NCBI GenBank assembly: GCA_947471745.1
Contig: CANJKZ010000010.1
Span: 1,459,501 to 1,523,500 of the forward strand
Length of the DNA: 64,000 nt
Source: Closterium sp. Naga37s-1
Taxonomy: Eukaryota; Streptophyta; Zygnematophyceae; Desmidiales; Closteriaceae
Reading direction: 5' to 3'
Position 1 is the stretch's first letter. The number at the start of each line of letters is the position of its first letter. Position numbers and translations under genes: made by a program. Positions 11,501 to 23,245 of this stretch are shown here, one piece after another. The notes under the pieces were generated by a model. The model saw nothing but the letters and a program-made list of their open reading frames with translations, was not told where the DNA came from and made no database searches.

Positions 11501-14500
11501 GGGAGAGGAAGGCCAGGGAGCAGGGAAAGGACGTGAAAGATCTAGAAGAGGGGAGTTCAGTCGGATTGGGGATTCAAGGACTGGGTGGGGTGTCAGGGAG
11601 GGAGGGCGGGGAGGTGGATGAGAGGGAGGGCTTGGAGGCTGTCACGCTGCTGTGGCTGCGGGATTTCCACGCTCTGGCCGGTGCAACTGGGCGTGGGAGG
11701 CAGGTGGACTCGGGTGGGGAAGAGATGGACAAATGGTGGCAGCTGCTGATTCGCTGCCGTGCGGATGAGCTGCTTGGTATGGTGGGTGCGATGGGGAAAG
11801 GCGCTCTGGGAGGTGAGTCTGCAGGGCAAGCGGGGGTGGTACCCGAGGAAGGGGAGGAAGAGGAGGAGGATTTGGGATTGGGTGAAAGGAGTCTTGCTGC
11901 TGAAGTGCTGGTGAGCTGGAAGGGTCTCCAGTTGAGCATCCAGCGAGCCAAAGCATCTCTTTCTCATCACGCCAGCACCTCCCTTCCTCGCTCAAGTGCC
12001 ACACCCTCTGCCCCAATACTCCCTTCTCCCGCCAAGCCTGCTGCTAACCAGCCCTCTCGGCCATCGCCTGGAGCAGCAGCAGCAGCTGTGACTCTTCGGC
12101 CCGAATGGCAGGCAGTAAACCAAGGAGCTCCACAGCAGTTGCAGCAGCAGGAGCAAGCGCAGAAACAGAAGCAGCAGGAGGAGTTGCCGTTTGAGGCGGA
12201 ATGGAGGGAGGTGAAGGTGTGGTGGGGGCGGTGGAGTGAGAGAGTTGCAGCCATGGTATCAGCACTGCAGAGACTGCAGAGGCGCAGAGAGCTACCCTCA
12301 GATGCGCCCTGGCTAGATGCCACCTTCCACCTGCTCGCTGTCTCCTCCCCTGCTTCCTCCTCCTCCTCCCACTCCGCCTCCCACGTTCTCGCCTCCTCCT
12401 CTGCCCAGTCCTTTCTGGTCGGCCTGTCATCTGCTCATTGGCTGAACCCTGTGCGAGCAGCAGTTAGCCACCTGCCGAATCAGGGCACGCGGGGGGAGGT
12501 AGCAAGAGAGGCTGCAGCCAGGGCAGGTGCTATCTACTGGGCGAGGCAGGCGAGTGAGATGGTCAAGGAATGTGCGGCTGTGATGCAGCAAGCCATGAGA
12601 TCTCTGGAGAAGGGTTTGCTCGGTAGGAGGGAGCGTGGTGCGGCAGGTGATAAGAAGCGAGCCAGAGAGCTGCACTTGCAGCTTGAGCTTTGGGTGGAAA
12701 TCCACGCGTTGCTTCAGTTTGCAATAGATTTGTGTGGGGGCGGGAGGCAAGAGCAGAATCTGCAGCAGGGAGAGGAACAGAGCAGTCAGGTGCAAGGGGC
12801 AGGCGGGGTGGGTGAGGAGGGGGGGATAGCGCAAATGGCAGGGGACGTGGAGATATGGAAAGAACAGCAGGAGAGAGCGACCTTGCGGCTGCTCTCGTTG
12901 CTCTTCCCTGTGACGAGCCCTCTCCCTCGCTCCGTGGCATTTGTGGTGGCACGGTGGAGGGAGGATGCGCGAGCACGGACCTTGATGCGCTAGTGGGCTT
13001 GCTCGTGTGTCCAGAAATATGTGGTGGAAGGGCAGAAGAAGCAGCGGCGGCTGGAGGAGGAGGAGCGGCAGAGGGAGGAGGAGCAACGGCAGAAGGAGGA
13101 GCAACGGCAGCAGCAGGAGGAGGAGGAGCGGCAGAGGGAGGAGGAGCAACGGCTGCAGCAGGAGGAGCAGCAGCAGGAGGGGAGGGATGAGGATGAGGAG
13201 GACGAGGAGGTGCAGCAGCAGCAGCAGCAGCAAGAACTCATAGACCCGTTGGTTCCTCTAGGATCGTTCGCCCAGCTGATGCAGGTGCTGCCGTATCTCG
13301 GGTCATGGTGGATCCGTAGGGAGTGCCAAGACTTGATAGCGCTGATGCCGCCCACGAGAATGGATGTGTGCGCTCAAATGCTTCAGGGGGCGCAATGGGA
13401 GCTTGAGGGCCAGTCTCTTGCACTCCAGGAGCCCTCTTTTCTCCCTGGATCTGTGGCACTTGACATGTGGGGCGTCGCCTTGAACCATGTTTACAAGGTG
13501 AGTGCTGCTGTTGGGCGATGTTACATTGGTCTTGGTTGTACCTATTTATATTGCGTTTCTAATTTGAGTCACTGTCGGAAAAATTGGAGTTGTTGAATGA
13601 ATTTTGAGCTGGTCATTTCAAAATGTGACAAACCATCTGGTACAATTCTGTGCCCTTTTCCTGTCCTTGCACTGTCTGTGCGTGGTTGCTTGCAGTGGTG
13701 CTACTGGGATGTGAATGGTTTCGTTTCCTTTCCAGTGTTCCTCAGCTTGGCAGAAAGAGCAGCAGTCCACACGTGTGCAGCCATCACGAATCTGGAGAAT
13801 CTCGTCATTCCCACCTCCCTCGCTTCCCTCCACCTGGAAGGCCAGCACTACTCCAACCTATGCACCCACATGCTTATGTGGTCTTCGAATCGAAACCCTT
13901 CTACTCTCGCTGAGCTTCACACAAACGTTCTCTCGCCTCTCCTTGATACCCTCATCCGCTTCCTCGTGTTTGAGCCAGAGAACCTAATCTGGTGGCTGAA
14001 CAGGAGTGGTGTGGCTCCAGCGGAACGTGGCTCCCTCTTCCTCCGCCTCCTTGTTCTTGTTGCCGTCTCTGTCTGCAATGTCGACTGTCACCACGGCCAT
14101 GAGTTCTTCTCCTACCTCGTAGACCACCTCCTGATCCTCTTCTCCCCTCTCGACCGGCTCCCCAACCCGCTCATCTCCACCCTTCCTCCAAAACTATACT
14201 ACGATCTCAAGAACATGTTCAGGAGGGATAAACCCGCACCAGGTCCCAACTACTTTTACCAGATGCTGACCCGTAACATGCGCGCCATGCAAGACCCTTT
14301 GGTGGTGCTTCGGCGGCAGGGGTCTTGGAGTATTCCAGCCTATGAATGGAAGGCCAGCCTGCCGTACTTAGATGTTGAGTTCACCCCGGAAGTTGCTGCT
14401 CATGCTGCTGCTGCTGGACGTGTAAATGGAGGGCAACAGTGCTTCTCAGTGTTTTCTCTTCAGAATCTGACAGGGTACCGGGTTCCACTGCTGGGTGGTG

Positions 14501-16492
14501 ACACTGAGAATGCAGCCGATGCCGCTGCGGCCGCTGCTGTTGATGAGGAGGAGGATGGCGGTGCTGGTGATGGTACGGTTGGTGAGGAAGGAGCTGGTGC
14601 TGAATCTGGTGCCGGAGCCGACTCAGACTCAACAACAGAGGCAGCGGTGGCACCTCAAAGCGGAGAGAGTCTAGAGCAGGGGGATGAGTGGGGTGGTGAT
14701 GAGGAGGGGAAGGCAGGTACAGTTGGTGGTGCTGGGAAGCACGTGGGGAAGGAGTTGAAGAATGCGCAGCTGCAGACCGACGAGCGGGAGGAGGTGGACG
14801 GTGTCAAGATCGCGCTGAGGATCACACAGCAGCTGCGCAGCTGCCTGCACCAGGTAGGAGAAGCTCAGGCTGTATAAGCAGCAGCTTGCCTTGTTGACTT
14901 CCCCTTGCTGACTTCCCCTTGTTGATTTCCCGTTGCTGATTGTTTCAGTTCGGTTAATGTGTGCCTTTCGATGCCAACCCATGGCTTGGCTGCATGCTTT
15001 GCTTCATCCACCCTGTGCTAGTGTAACGTAGACCAGAATCATTTCTTCATCGTCCCCTCAACTGCCATTTCCTTCCGAGCAATTCTGTAGAGTTTTCAGA
15101 AACCGCTCCATTTCCTTCCGAGCAATTCTGTAGAGTTTTCAGAAACCGCTCGTTCTTTCCTTCGCAACTGTCCTCCTTCAGGCTCGTGAGCGGCTGCAGG
15201 AGGAGTTGTCCCCGCTCCAGCAGTGCAGCAGGGAGGCACGGAGGGCGTTGACTCTCAAGCTTCAGTCCGTCAGTGCAAGCCAGCGCGCCTTTTACCTCAA
15301 GGAGTACGAGGAACATGCGTGCCCTTTGAAGGTGCGCACTTCAGCTCTCTCCGTTCCCTGCACTTCTGCCTTGCTTTTGTTTTCTGAAGTTTTTTAGCCC
15401 GCTCAGAAATCCACATTGGATAAGGTGGTCAGCTATATTCTTGAGGTCCTTTCACAGTCATTTTTCTATGGTCTGCTTCCCATGTTGTCTTGACCCGGCA
15501 ACCCTGCCATCGCCGCTCTCTTTCCGTCTCCTTGTCGTCTTCATCGTCCTCTGTTGTCATCTTGATCTCACACCATGCCGTCTACTCAATCGTCACCTGT
15601 GCCCGATTCCGCGTCACTGTCACAGGTTGACGTGGACGCGTTTCTGGCCCTGATTCACGAGGGTGTGAGGCAGCTGAAGCAGCTGCTGCAGCAGGGGGGC
15701 TCGGGCACAGGACAGGGCCAGCAGCAGCGGAAAGGGCAGGGGCGTGGGTGGTCAGAGGAGGAGGCGGAGAAGCATGAGCAGCTGTTGGAAGAGGCTCTGG
15801 ATGCAGAAGAATCACTTACGGCTGCAACCAGTGCCGTCCACCATTCGTACGCTTCCATTCTTATCCTCTTCATACTCTTCTCATCTTTTCCTCATCCTCC
15901 TCCGCGTCCTCTTCCCCATCCGCGTGTCATCGAGCCATGCCTTGCTTATCATTCAATCTCAATCCTTCTGTCTGCCCCATGTTGTGTATGCTTCCAAGAC
16001 GTAGTACACTTGTTTGTCTGAGCTTCCATAATGCCCTATCGCATCCTCTCATCGTTATTATGACGGTTCATCTCACCCCATTCTTACCGCACCATTATGC
16101 CCTGCGTCCTATTCTTACCGCACTATTATGCCCTGCGTCCCATTCTTACCGCACCCAGCCCCTCACCCTCTTCCGACAGGCACGCTGGTCATGCGTCTGC
16201 CTCTGTGAGTTGGCTCCACAGCACAGCCATTGGTCCCCTCTCCGACCTCCTCTCCCAGCACAAGGCTCTGGAGCACCGGCTCAAGCAGCTGCTGCACTCC
16301 ACAGAGAAGGAAGGGGCAAGTGCACAGGGTGGTTCCAGAAAGGGGAGTGGGAGGGTGAAACAAGAGGGAAGCAGTGGGGTGCAGGAGCCTGGAGGAGGGA
16401 AAGGGAAGGGGAAGAAGGGAGCGGGCCGCAGTGGAGGGAAGGATGGTGGCAAAGGAGGGAAGAAGCAACGAGGGGGCAGGTCAAGGAGGTGA
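8566..16492 (+). CDS. UvrD-like helicase C-terminal/TPR-type protein, 5' part missing
   Basis: Proposed exons: 8566-8670, 8924-9069, 9396-9615, 9981-10218, 10508-13497, 13696-14853, 15182-15331, 15626-15846, 16180-16492 (about 1,846 codons, phases consistent; one in-frame TAG at 12991-12993). The start encodes helicase motif V (VHECKGLEFQ then DALVYNFF) and exon 3 motif VI (QLYVVLTRARQRLWI), the C-terminal half of a superfamily-1A helicase of the plant TPR/ankyrin (TRANK1-like) type. Exons 4-5 encode TPR-like helical repeats (AADAFLKVDKPRDAARCLISAG). Later parts are low-complexity Glu/Gln-rich, then a conserved-looking block (TLAELHTNVLSPLLDTLIRFL), ending in a basic Gly/Lys tail. Motifs I-IV and the Walker A are not found upstream; the first exon abuts a minisatellite. 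It is either a truncated relic or a gene with a very long 5' intron. Confidence 0.65.
9800..9925. repeat. 14-bp repeat within a helicase-gene intron
   Basis: About eight copies of CCTCTCCCATCTTG lie in the intron between the exons at 9396-9615 and 9981-10218, just upstream of the acceptor TCTCGCAG. Confidence 0.85.
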
Positions 16493-17100
16493 TATTGATC
16501 AGTTGTTTCAGTACTGGTCGTTAATGTTCAGACCTGTAGAGCAAGTGTGGGGGCAAATCGTGCATGTGCAGGCACTGTCTGTGCAATGCAAACATTGCAT
16601 TTCAATCAGGTCAAGGTAGCCATTTGCAATTCAGTGTGATGTGAGCTGTGGCGACACAAATTGGATCACTGTAGCAAATAACATCTGAGATTTTCTCAGG
16701 CAAGTTGCATGCCATGCTCCATTCTTCAAGCTCCAGATATTCAGCTCCGCATCTCTGTCTGGGTTGCCTCCTGTCATACACAGAAGCTGCTGCTGGTGAA
16801 GATGGTGTGGGAGTGGGAAGCATTGAGGTGGAAGCATTAGTGAGGAACGTTGTGGTCAGCAGGGGTGTTTGAGCCCAAGTAAGCATGCATCACGTCTTCT
16901 CTTGTCTCAATCAAAATGCCTTTCGAATGGCCATAAGCAAGCCACTGTCACTCAAGTACACCACACCACCATATACCACGATTCTCTTATGCGTGATGAC
17001 AAGTTCTGGTTTGTAGGATAGCTCGTAGTAGAATATACATGATAAAGCATTTCTCACTAGTATTTTTCTCCTTTGGGACAAGTATCTGTATAGCCTACAC
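16493..17100. other. Intergenic, nothing recognised
   Basis: Between the convergent ends of the helicase-type gene and LRR copy 2. No gene, repeat or RNA is apparent. It should hold both 3' untranslated regions. Confidence 0.4.
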
Positions 17101-17360
17101 CCAAAGCCACACAGGCATGGCTCATGGAGCCTGCCCTCATGTACCCCTTGCCCAACCAGCCCGGCACCTGCTTCTGCCCGGCACATGACCATTTTCCAAC
17201 TCTGCAAAAAGCAAGTTGAACGAACCACTACCATTCCATGTCTCACTCCTCCACATGCATACCTCCCCTCATTCTTCACGCCCCTTACCTCCATGCCTCT
17301 CCTCACTCTCCCCTAGACAGTCACAATCAACCCTTCCTTCACCTCACCTCCCGTTCATCA

Positions 17361-20300
17361 TCACTCCGTGCCACCCAGCCTGCCTATCCACCTGCGCACA
17401 TCATCGTTGTGAAGGCAACCCCCTTCAGTGGGCCAGAGAGCTGTCAGCTTGCTCAAGGCAGACAGATGCTGCAGCCCATCATTCGAGACTGCCGACCTAC
17501 CTAGACCAAGGCTCTCTAACCCTGTCAGCTGCGCTACATTCACCATGCCAGCATTTGTCACACCTGTACATCCACCAAACCCCAAGGATTTGAGAGAGGA
17601 AAGGGGTGTCAAGTGCGCCAGACTAGCATCGTTCAGCTTAGTATCATGGAGATAGAGCTCCTTGAGACTGGCCAAGGACCCCATGCCTTCCAGGGCACTG
17701 TCTGCCACGTCTGTGCTGCTGAGGTTTAGCGTTTTCAGCAGCGGCAGCCTGTATAGGTGCTTGATGCCCTCTGCACTAAAGCCTGAGCTACACGCTAAGT
17801 TAATGCTCGTCAGATGGGTCATCATGGACACATGGGCGAGCATGGCGTCTGAGAGGCCTTTGAGGTTCTTCAGGTCCAGACCGGTCTTTTGTGATGCTGA
17901 CTTGATTGCCTGGCGAGAACGGCGAAGCGGGAAAACATGACAAAAAAAGGATTGACCACGGTAGCAAGAAAGAACTCGAATGCGATGCATGCCCTGTGAA
18001 ACGATTCCCTCAGAACTCACCTGCCATGCAGTCTTCTGATGGCCTTCACTCTCCCTGATTTGCAGGTCAACATCCACCTTCATGCGAGCATCCTTCTGCT
18101 CAGCGAACTCCCCCTTCACCGCTGCCAGCTCCCTCTCCCTCTCCTCCACCTGCCTTCTCATCTCCCTCATCTCAGCCATTGGACTGCTCTCGCCCTCTTC
18201 GGACTGCAATGAAAAGAACTGCTTGTGCTCACCCACCTCCCCCTGTACTTCACCCACCTCCCCCTGTACTTCACCCACCTCCCCCTGTACTTCACCCACC
18301 TCCCCCTGTACTTCACCCACCTCCCCCTGTACTTCACCCACGTCCCCCTGTGCTTCACCCACCTCCCCCTGTGCTTCACCCACCTCCCCCTGTACTTCAC
18401 CCACCTCCCCCTGTACTTCACCCACCTCCCCCTGTACTTCATCCACCTCCCCCTGTAATTCACCCACCTCCCCCTTCACCTCAACCATCTTCCCCTTCAG
18501 TGCAGCCAGATCCCGCTTCACCCCTCGTACCTCCCCCTCCACATCACCCACCTCCCCCTCCCCCTTCACCTCACTCACCTCCCCCTTCACCTTCCCCACC
18601 TCCCCCTTCACCTCACTCACCTCCCCCTTCACCTCCCCCACCTCCCCCTTCACCTCACTCACCTCCCCCTTCACCTCCCCCACCTCCCCCTTCACCTCCC
18701 CCACCTCCCCCTTCACCTCCCCCACCTCCCCCTTCACCTTCCCCACCTCCCCCTTCACCTCCCCCACCTCCCCCTTCACCTCCCCCTTCACCTCCCCCAC
18801 CTCCCCCTTCACCTCCCCCACCTCCCCCTTCACCTCCCCCTTCACCTCCCCCACCTCCCCCTTCACCTCCCCCTTCACCTCCCCCACCTCCCCCTTCACC
18901 TCCCCCTTCACCTCCCCCACCCCCCCCTTCACCTCTCCCTTCACCTCCCCCACCTCCCCCTTCACCGCAGCCAGTTCTGCAACGAGCTCCTCTCTCATCA
19001 TTCGCATATCCTCCAGCAGCAATGCTGTTGGCTGCTTGTGCTCACCCAACTCTCCCTCTCTCTCTCCTTCACCATAGCAGCAGTCGCCTCATTCCTCTCC
19101 TCCACAAAAATCAACATCTGCCGCAACTCATTCACCTTCTCCTTGTGTGCGGCCAGCTCTCCTCTCACTGCTGGCAGCACCGCCTCTTTCAAAACTTCAA
19201 TCAGTGGCCCCATGGCACGCCCATTCAACTCCTGCAACTCCTTCCTCCTCTCCTCCCTCCCCCTTGCCAAATTCTCTCCCAGATCTCTCAATTCCGCTTC
19301 CCTTCTTTTCTCGACCATATCCCATTGCTCTGTCATCGCGTCCTTGTGTTCATCCACCTTCCCCTTCACTGCACCCAACTCCCCCTTCACTCCAATAAGC
19401 TCCCCTCTCATTGCTGCCAAAACTCTCCCCCTCTCCTCCAACACAGCGGCAGTCGCTACACTCCTCTCTCCCACAACACCCAGTGAGCGCTTCAACGCAC
19501 TCACCTCATTCTCCAAGGCAACATTCGCCCTCTCCAGCATCAGGACTCGCACATTCTGTTGGACTAACTCCTCGCACATCACTAAGTCAACATCCATGTT
19601 CATGAGAGCATCCTTCTTCACTGCATCCAGCTCCGCTTTCCCTGCATTCACATCCCTATCCCTCTCCTCACCCTGCCCTCTCATCTCCGCCACTCGTCTC
19701 CTCTCAGCCTCCTCCAACTGCAACTTAATTGCCTGCTTGTGTTCAGCGGCCTCCACTTTCACTGCTCTCACCTCCCCCTTCACTGCTGCTGCCTCCCCCT
19801 TTACAGCTGCCAATTCCCCCTTCAATGGAATCACCTCTCCCTTCACTGCAGTTATCTCCCCATTTGCAGCAGTCAGGTCCCACTTTAGTCCAGCCACCTC
19901 CCCCTTCACTGCAGTCACTTCCCCCATCACCAAAGTCACTCCCCCCTTCACTGCAGTCACCTCTCCCTTCATTGCAGTCACATTCCCCTTTACTGCAGTC
20001 ACTTCCCCCTTCACTACACTCACCTCTTCCTTCACTGCAGTCACCTCCCCCTTCACTGCCGTCACCTCCCCATTCACTGTATTCACCTCAGACTTCAGAT
20101 TTTCCACCTCAAACTTCACTGCAGTCACCATCACCTTCACTGTTGTCACCTCCCCCTTCATTGCTGCCAGCTCTCTCTCCCTCTCCTCCACCTGCCCTCT
20201 CATCTCCCTCATCTCAGCCACTCGTCTCCTCTCAGCCTCCTCCAGCTGCAATGTAGTCGACTGCTTGTGCTCACCCAACTCTCCCGTCACTGCAGCCAAC

Positions 20301-20488
20301 TCTCCCTCCATCTCCTTCACCACAGCAGCAGTCGCCTGATCCTTCTGTCCCACAGCAATCAACATGTGCCGCAACTCATTCACCACCCTTTCGCGTTCAG
20401 TCAGCTGCTCTCTCACTGCTGCCAGCACCGCCTCCTTGACCACGTCAATCAGTGGCCCCACCGCTCTCTCAACAGCCATTTCATCCAT
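17361..20488 (-). CDS. Coiled-coil + leucine-rich-repeat protein, copy 2 (frame break)
   Basis: Paralogue of the 3.0-4.8 kb gene. ATG is at 20486-20488. The N-terminal region, about 800 residues, is long coiled coil with many VKGEV/VKGEL repeats. Two blocks share the phrase GELGEHKQ..., suggesting internal duplication. The frame changes at about 19060 in a GA-dinucleotide run; resuming it restores the GEHKQ phrase, so this is a frameshift or sequencing error rather than an intron. Exon 1 ends at 18021 (GCATGGCAG|GTGAGT); the 111-bp intron 17910-18020 ends CGCCAG|GCAATC; exon 2 (17361-17909) encodes about five LRRs. The intron is a multiple of three and stop-free, so retention would still give protein. 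It has fewer LRRs than copy 1. Function unknown; a structural or interaction role is likely. Confidence 0.65.
18225..18965. repeat. Coding minisatellite in the copy 2 coiled coil
   Basis: On the minus strand 21-bp units encode GEVQGEV (about 18225-18460) and then mixed 21/15-bp units encode GEVKGEV and [10 protein letters not shown] (about 18540-18965). The plus strand reads ACTTCACCCACCTCCCCCTGT and CCCCCTTCACCTCCCCCACC. The unit fits a heptad, so length change keeps the coiled-coil register. Copy 1 has no such array. Confidence 0.9.
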
Positions 20489-21060
20489 TGACTCCCCTCA
20501 ATCAACTGTTGCTCAATGACCGACCCCTGCGTTCAACTATCTTTTACACTGCAGACTGGTGAAAGCAGACACGCCTGGGAAGGGCAGGGTTGAGAGTCTT
20601 TCGAGAAAACAGAAACGTAAAAGAAAGATGGAGAATGCACGAGGTGAGTGGACACACGAACAAGACCAATTACACGGGCGTGAGGGATGAGTGTGATGTG
20701 AGTAAGAAGGCATAGAAAGAGCAGCAGAAGAGGGGCACTTGATGAAACGATGAGGGAGAATGGGCTGAGCACATGTCTGGGTAAAAAAAAAGCTTGTGCA
20801 TCTGGCATGAAGTCAGTTTGGCATGGGGAGTCCGTGAGAAGCAGATAAAACAAGACTTGTGAACGACACGCACGGTGACACTGCAAATGGGTGCAGCAAG
20901 GCAGAAACGGATGCACAGGATGAAGGGCATAGAGCCGCAGAGTGCATAGCATAGGGTGATAAGAATACTAAGCAGAGAGAAGCGGCGACTTTTAGAACCA
21001 GTGAAATGACACCACAACCACAACCAACCAGCGAGAGGAACTAGAGAACACAGACACGGG

Positions 21061-21370
21061 AGAAAATGACCAGGTTGAAGAATATGACACGGGAGAAAAT
21101 GACCAGGCTGAAGAATATGACACGGGAGAAAATGACCAGGTTGAAGAATATGACACGGGAGAAAATGACCAGGTTGAAGAATATGACACGGGAGAAAATG
21201 ACCAGGTTGAAGAATATGAGACGGGAGAAAATGACCAGTTTGAAGAATATGACACGGGAGAAAATGACCAGGTTGAAGAATATGACACGGGAGAAAATGA
21301 CCAGGTTGAAGAATTTGACACGGGAGAAAATGACCATGCTGAAGAATTTGACACGGGAGAAAATGAGAAA
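21061..21370. repeat. 33-bp minisatellite upstream of LRR copy 2
   Basis: About nine copies of a 33-bp unit containing GACACGGGAGAAAATGACCA and GTTGAAGAATAT. It lies about 570 bp upstream of the start codon; copy 1 has 12-bp and 15-bp arrays in the corresponding interval. Confidence 0.95.
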
Positions 21371-22584
21371 TCTACTACGTTGGTGGACTTACACCTGGGT
21401 GAGGTTGAGCTAGGGTGGGTCGTGTGATGCAAGGCTCATGGTGAACCCGACAGCTTCCCACGAGCCTTTCTGGCTTGGGCATTACTATATCTGAACTTCA
21501 CGATTTGATGGTTGAAAACAACCGAACAATTTGGGCACTCATGGTTGAGAAACTCCTTAGTTCGAAACGAACTGAACCGCCGGATCGAAGTTCATTTCTT
21601 TGCTCATGACTAGTCTGCGTGAGCAATGGCCAGGTCACACCAGGCTCGCCGCTGTTGAACCATTACAGGCATAATGCGGTTCGGTTCATTTTGGCTCGGC
21701 TCGGTTGGGGAGAGGTGAAGTACAGATCATGAGACTCAAATTGTTCTGGGGGTGACCTGGAGGCTCAGAACCGCCTACTGTTCAGACAACGTTGTGGTTA
21801 CAAAAACTATATTGCTTGTTGGTGGTCAAAGGCAGGCTGGTTACAGGCTAGATCGGTGAGCCTGGGCAAGGAGAAAAACAGCAACACATGAAGGGTTTGG
21901 GCGAACAAAACAGTGCGTCAACAATGGTTCATACGTTAGGAGCCTTGACCATGCGAAATGCTGAGACCGGGGAAACAATAGCAATGCTCGTGGGTGTCAG
22001 AATGGTTACCTTTATTCAGGCTCGTGTTTCCGCGGCTTGCGAACGGCGTGAATCAGCAGCGGTGGCACGGAGTCAGTCAAACAGCAATGTGTGGTGCTGA
22101 TGGCGAGGCTTGGGGATTCTGAAAGTGGTGCGAGGGAAGGGAGGCAGGGAGACAAGCGGGGCTGGGCCGATGAGAAGCGAAGAGGTGTGGATGGTGCGGG
22201 AGGCAGTACGTGGCAACGAGGGAACGGCCCTGCCACTCGTATGACTGTCCATCACACTGGTTGTCGTTCGTTTGTTGACTGAAAGGTCACTCATATATCC
22301 AGCTCAAGTTACTCTCGATTTCAATGTTGACTCGAATAGGGCCGACTCGACCCGAAAATTTGAGTCTCGGTCAGGAAGGGTCGGCACTTGACTCGCCTAG
22401 AGCTGAGCCTGACTCGTCTTTAAGTTCGTGCACATGTCCATGCTACTAGGTCAGACAGACCATGTCAATCACAAGCTGAAGTGGGTCACAGGCAAAGCCG
22501 GTAGGCCAGTCAGTCACAAGCTGTTAGGCAAACTTTTGCCCAGCAAGAGGTCAGGTCAGTTACGTTCAAGGTCATTCACGGCCA

Positions 22585-22640
22585 CATGCTAGGTCGGTCA
22601 CATGCTAGGTCGGTCACATGCTAGGTCGGTCACATGCTAG
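22585..22640. repeat. 16-bp minisatellite, left of Copia insertion
   Basis: Units of GCTAGGTCGGTCACAT; the array resumes after the retrotransposon at 28609-28662, so one array has been split by the insertion. The unit is related to the 8055-8525 array of copy 1. Confidence 0.9.
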
Positions 22641-23194
22641 TCTTAGACTCAGTCGTAGTGAGTACGTGACTTAGGAGTCACGAAAATAGCAGTAGCGGGC
22701 TTCAAACTGAATCCCAAAGTTGAAGAAACAGGTTGCTTTCCAACCCAGGTTGCAAACAGAAAGGTTCACTATAAAAAATTGATACAAAGAGGAGAACAGA
22801 ACATGATATTTAAGCAGTACGAAATCCGAATTTCAAAGTGCGCCTCGCGTAATGCGCCTCGTCGCGAAACCGAATTTCGTAACAGTAACCGACGTTGAAA
22901 ACCGAAATTCAAACTGAACCGTCTTTGAAACCGACTTTCTTCAACTCCACCGAACACTGCCTCCGGAATGGTTGGGAAAATTTCTGGCGGTTGAGAACGT
23001 TCTTCCCTCTCTCTCTCCTGAAACCCTCGTTTTCACCAGCTGCTCCTCACGATCTTCTCAGCTAGCTCCTCCCACCGTCAGAACTCATTGTCCAGCCTAT
23101 TCTCTCCCACCGCCATAGGTAAGGCAATTTCCAAGTGTCCTGTTCTGTCGTTTTCACGCTCTAGAGTCGGTGCAGCGGCTAACCACCTCTAACA
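22641..23194 (-). repeat. 3' LTR of the Copia element
   Basis: On minus it begins TGTTAGAGGTGG and ends GAGTCTAAGA, so its termini are TG...GA rather than TG...CA. It is 554 bp, the same length as its partner. Confidence 0.93.
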
Positions 23195-23245
23195 ATCTCC
23201 CCTGTGGTTTGCTGCTGCCAACCCTAGATCTGAAAAAAATCTTAA

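Larger units (their letters stand above)
20489..22640. other. Duplicated 5' flank of LRR copy 2
   Basis: No gene seen. About 20531-20595 matches 4849-4915 (CGTTCAACT, CTGCAGA, GGGCAGGGTTG), i.e. the region just upstream of both LRR genes is shared. Further out, 22320-22520 resembles 7740-7960. The flank is cut at 22640 by a Copia element and continues at 28614. Confidence 0.65.

Noticed and set aside
12427..13233. Leu-rich minus-strand frame that looks membrane-like
   Set aside because: Antisense of the Glu/Gln-rich exon of the helicase-type gene.
18082..19486. Pro/Thr/Ser-rich plus-strand proteins resembling cell-wall extensins
   Set aside because: Exact antisense of the coiled-coil coding minisatellite; the minus frame has the paralogue, splice sites and heptads.
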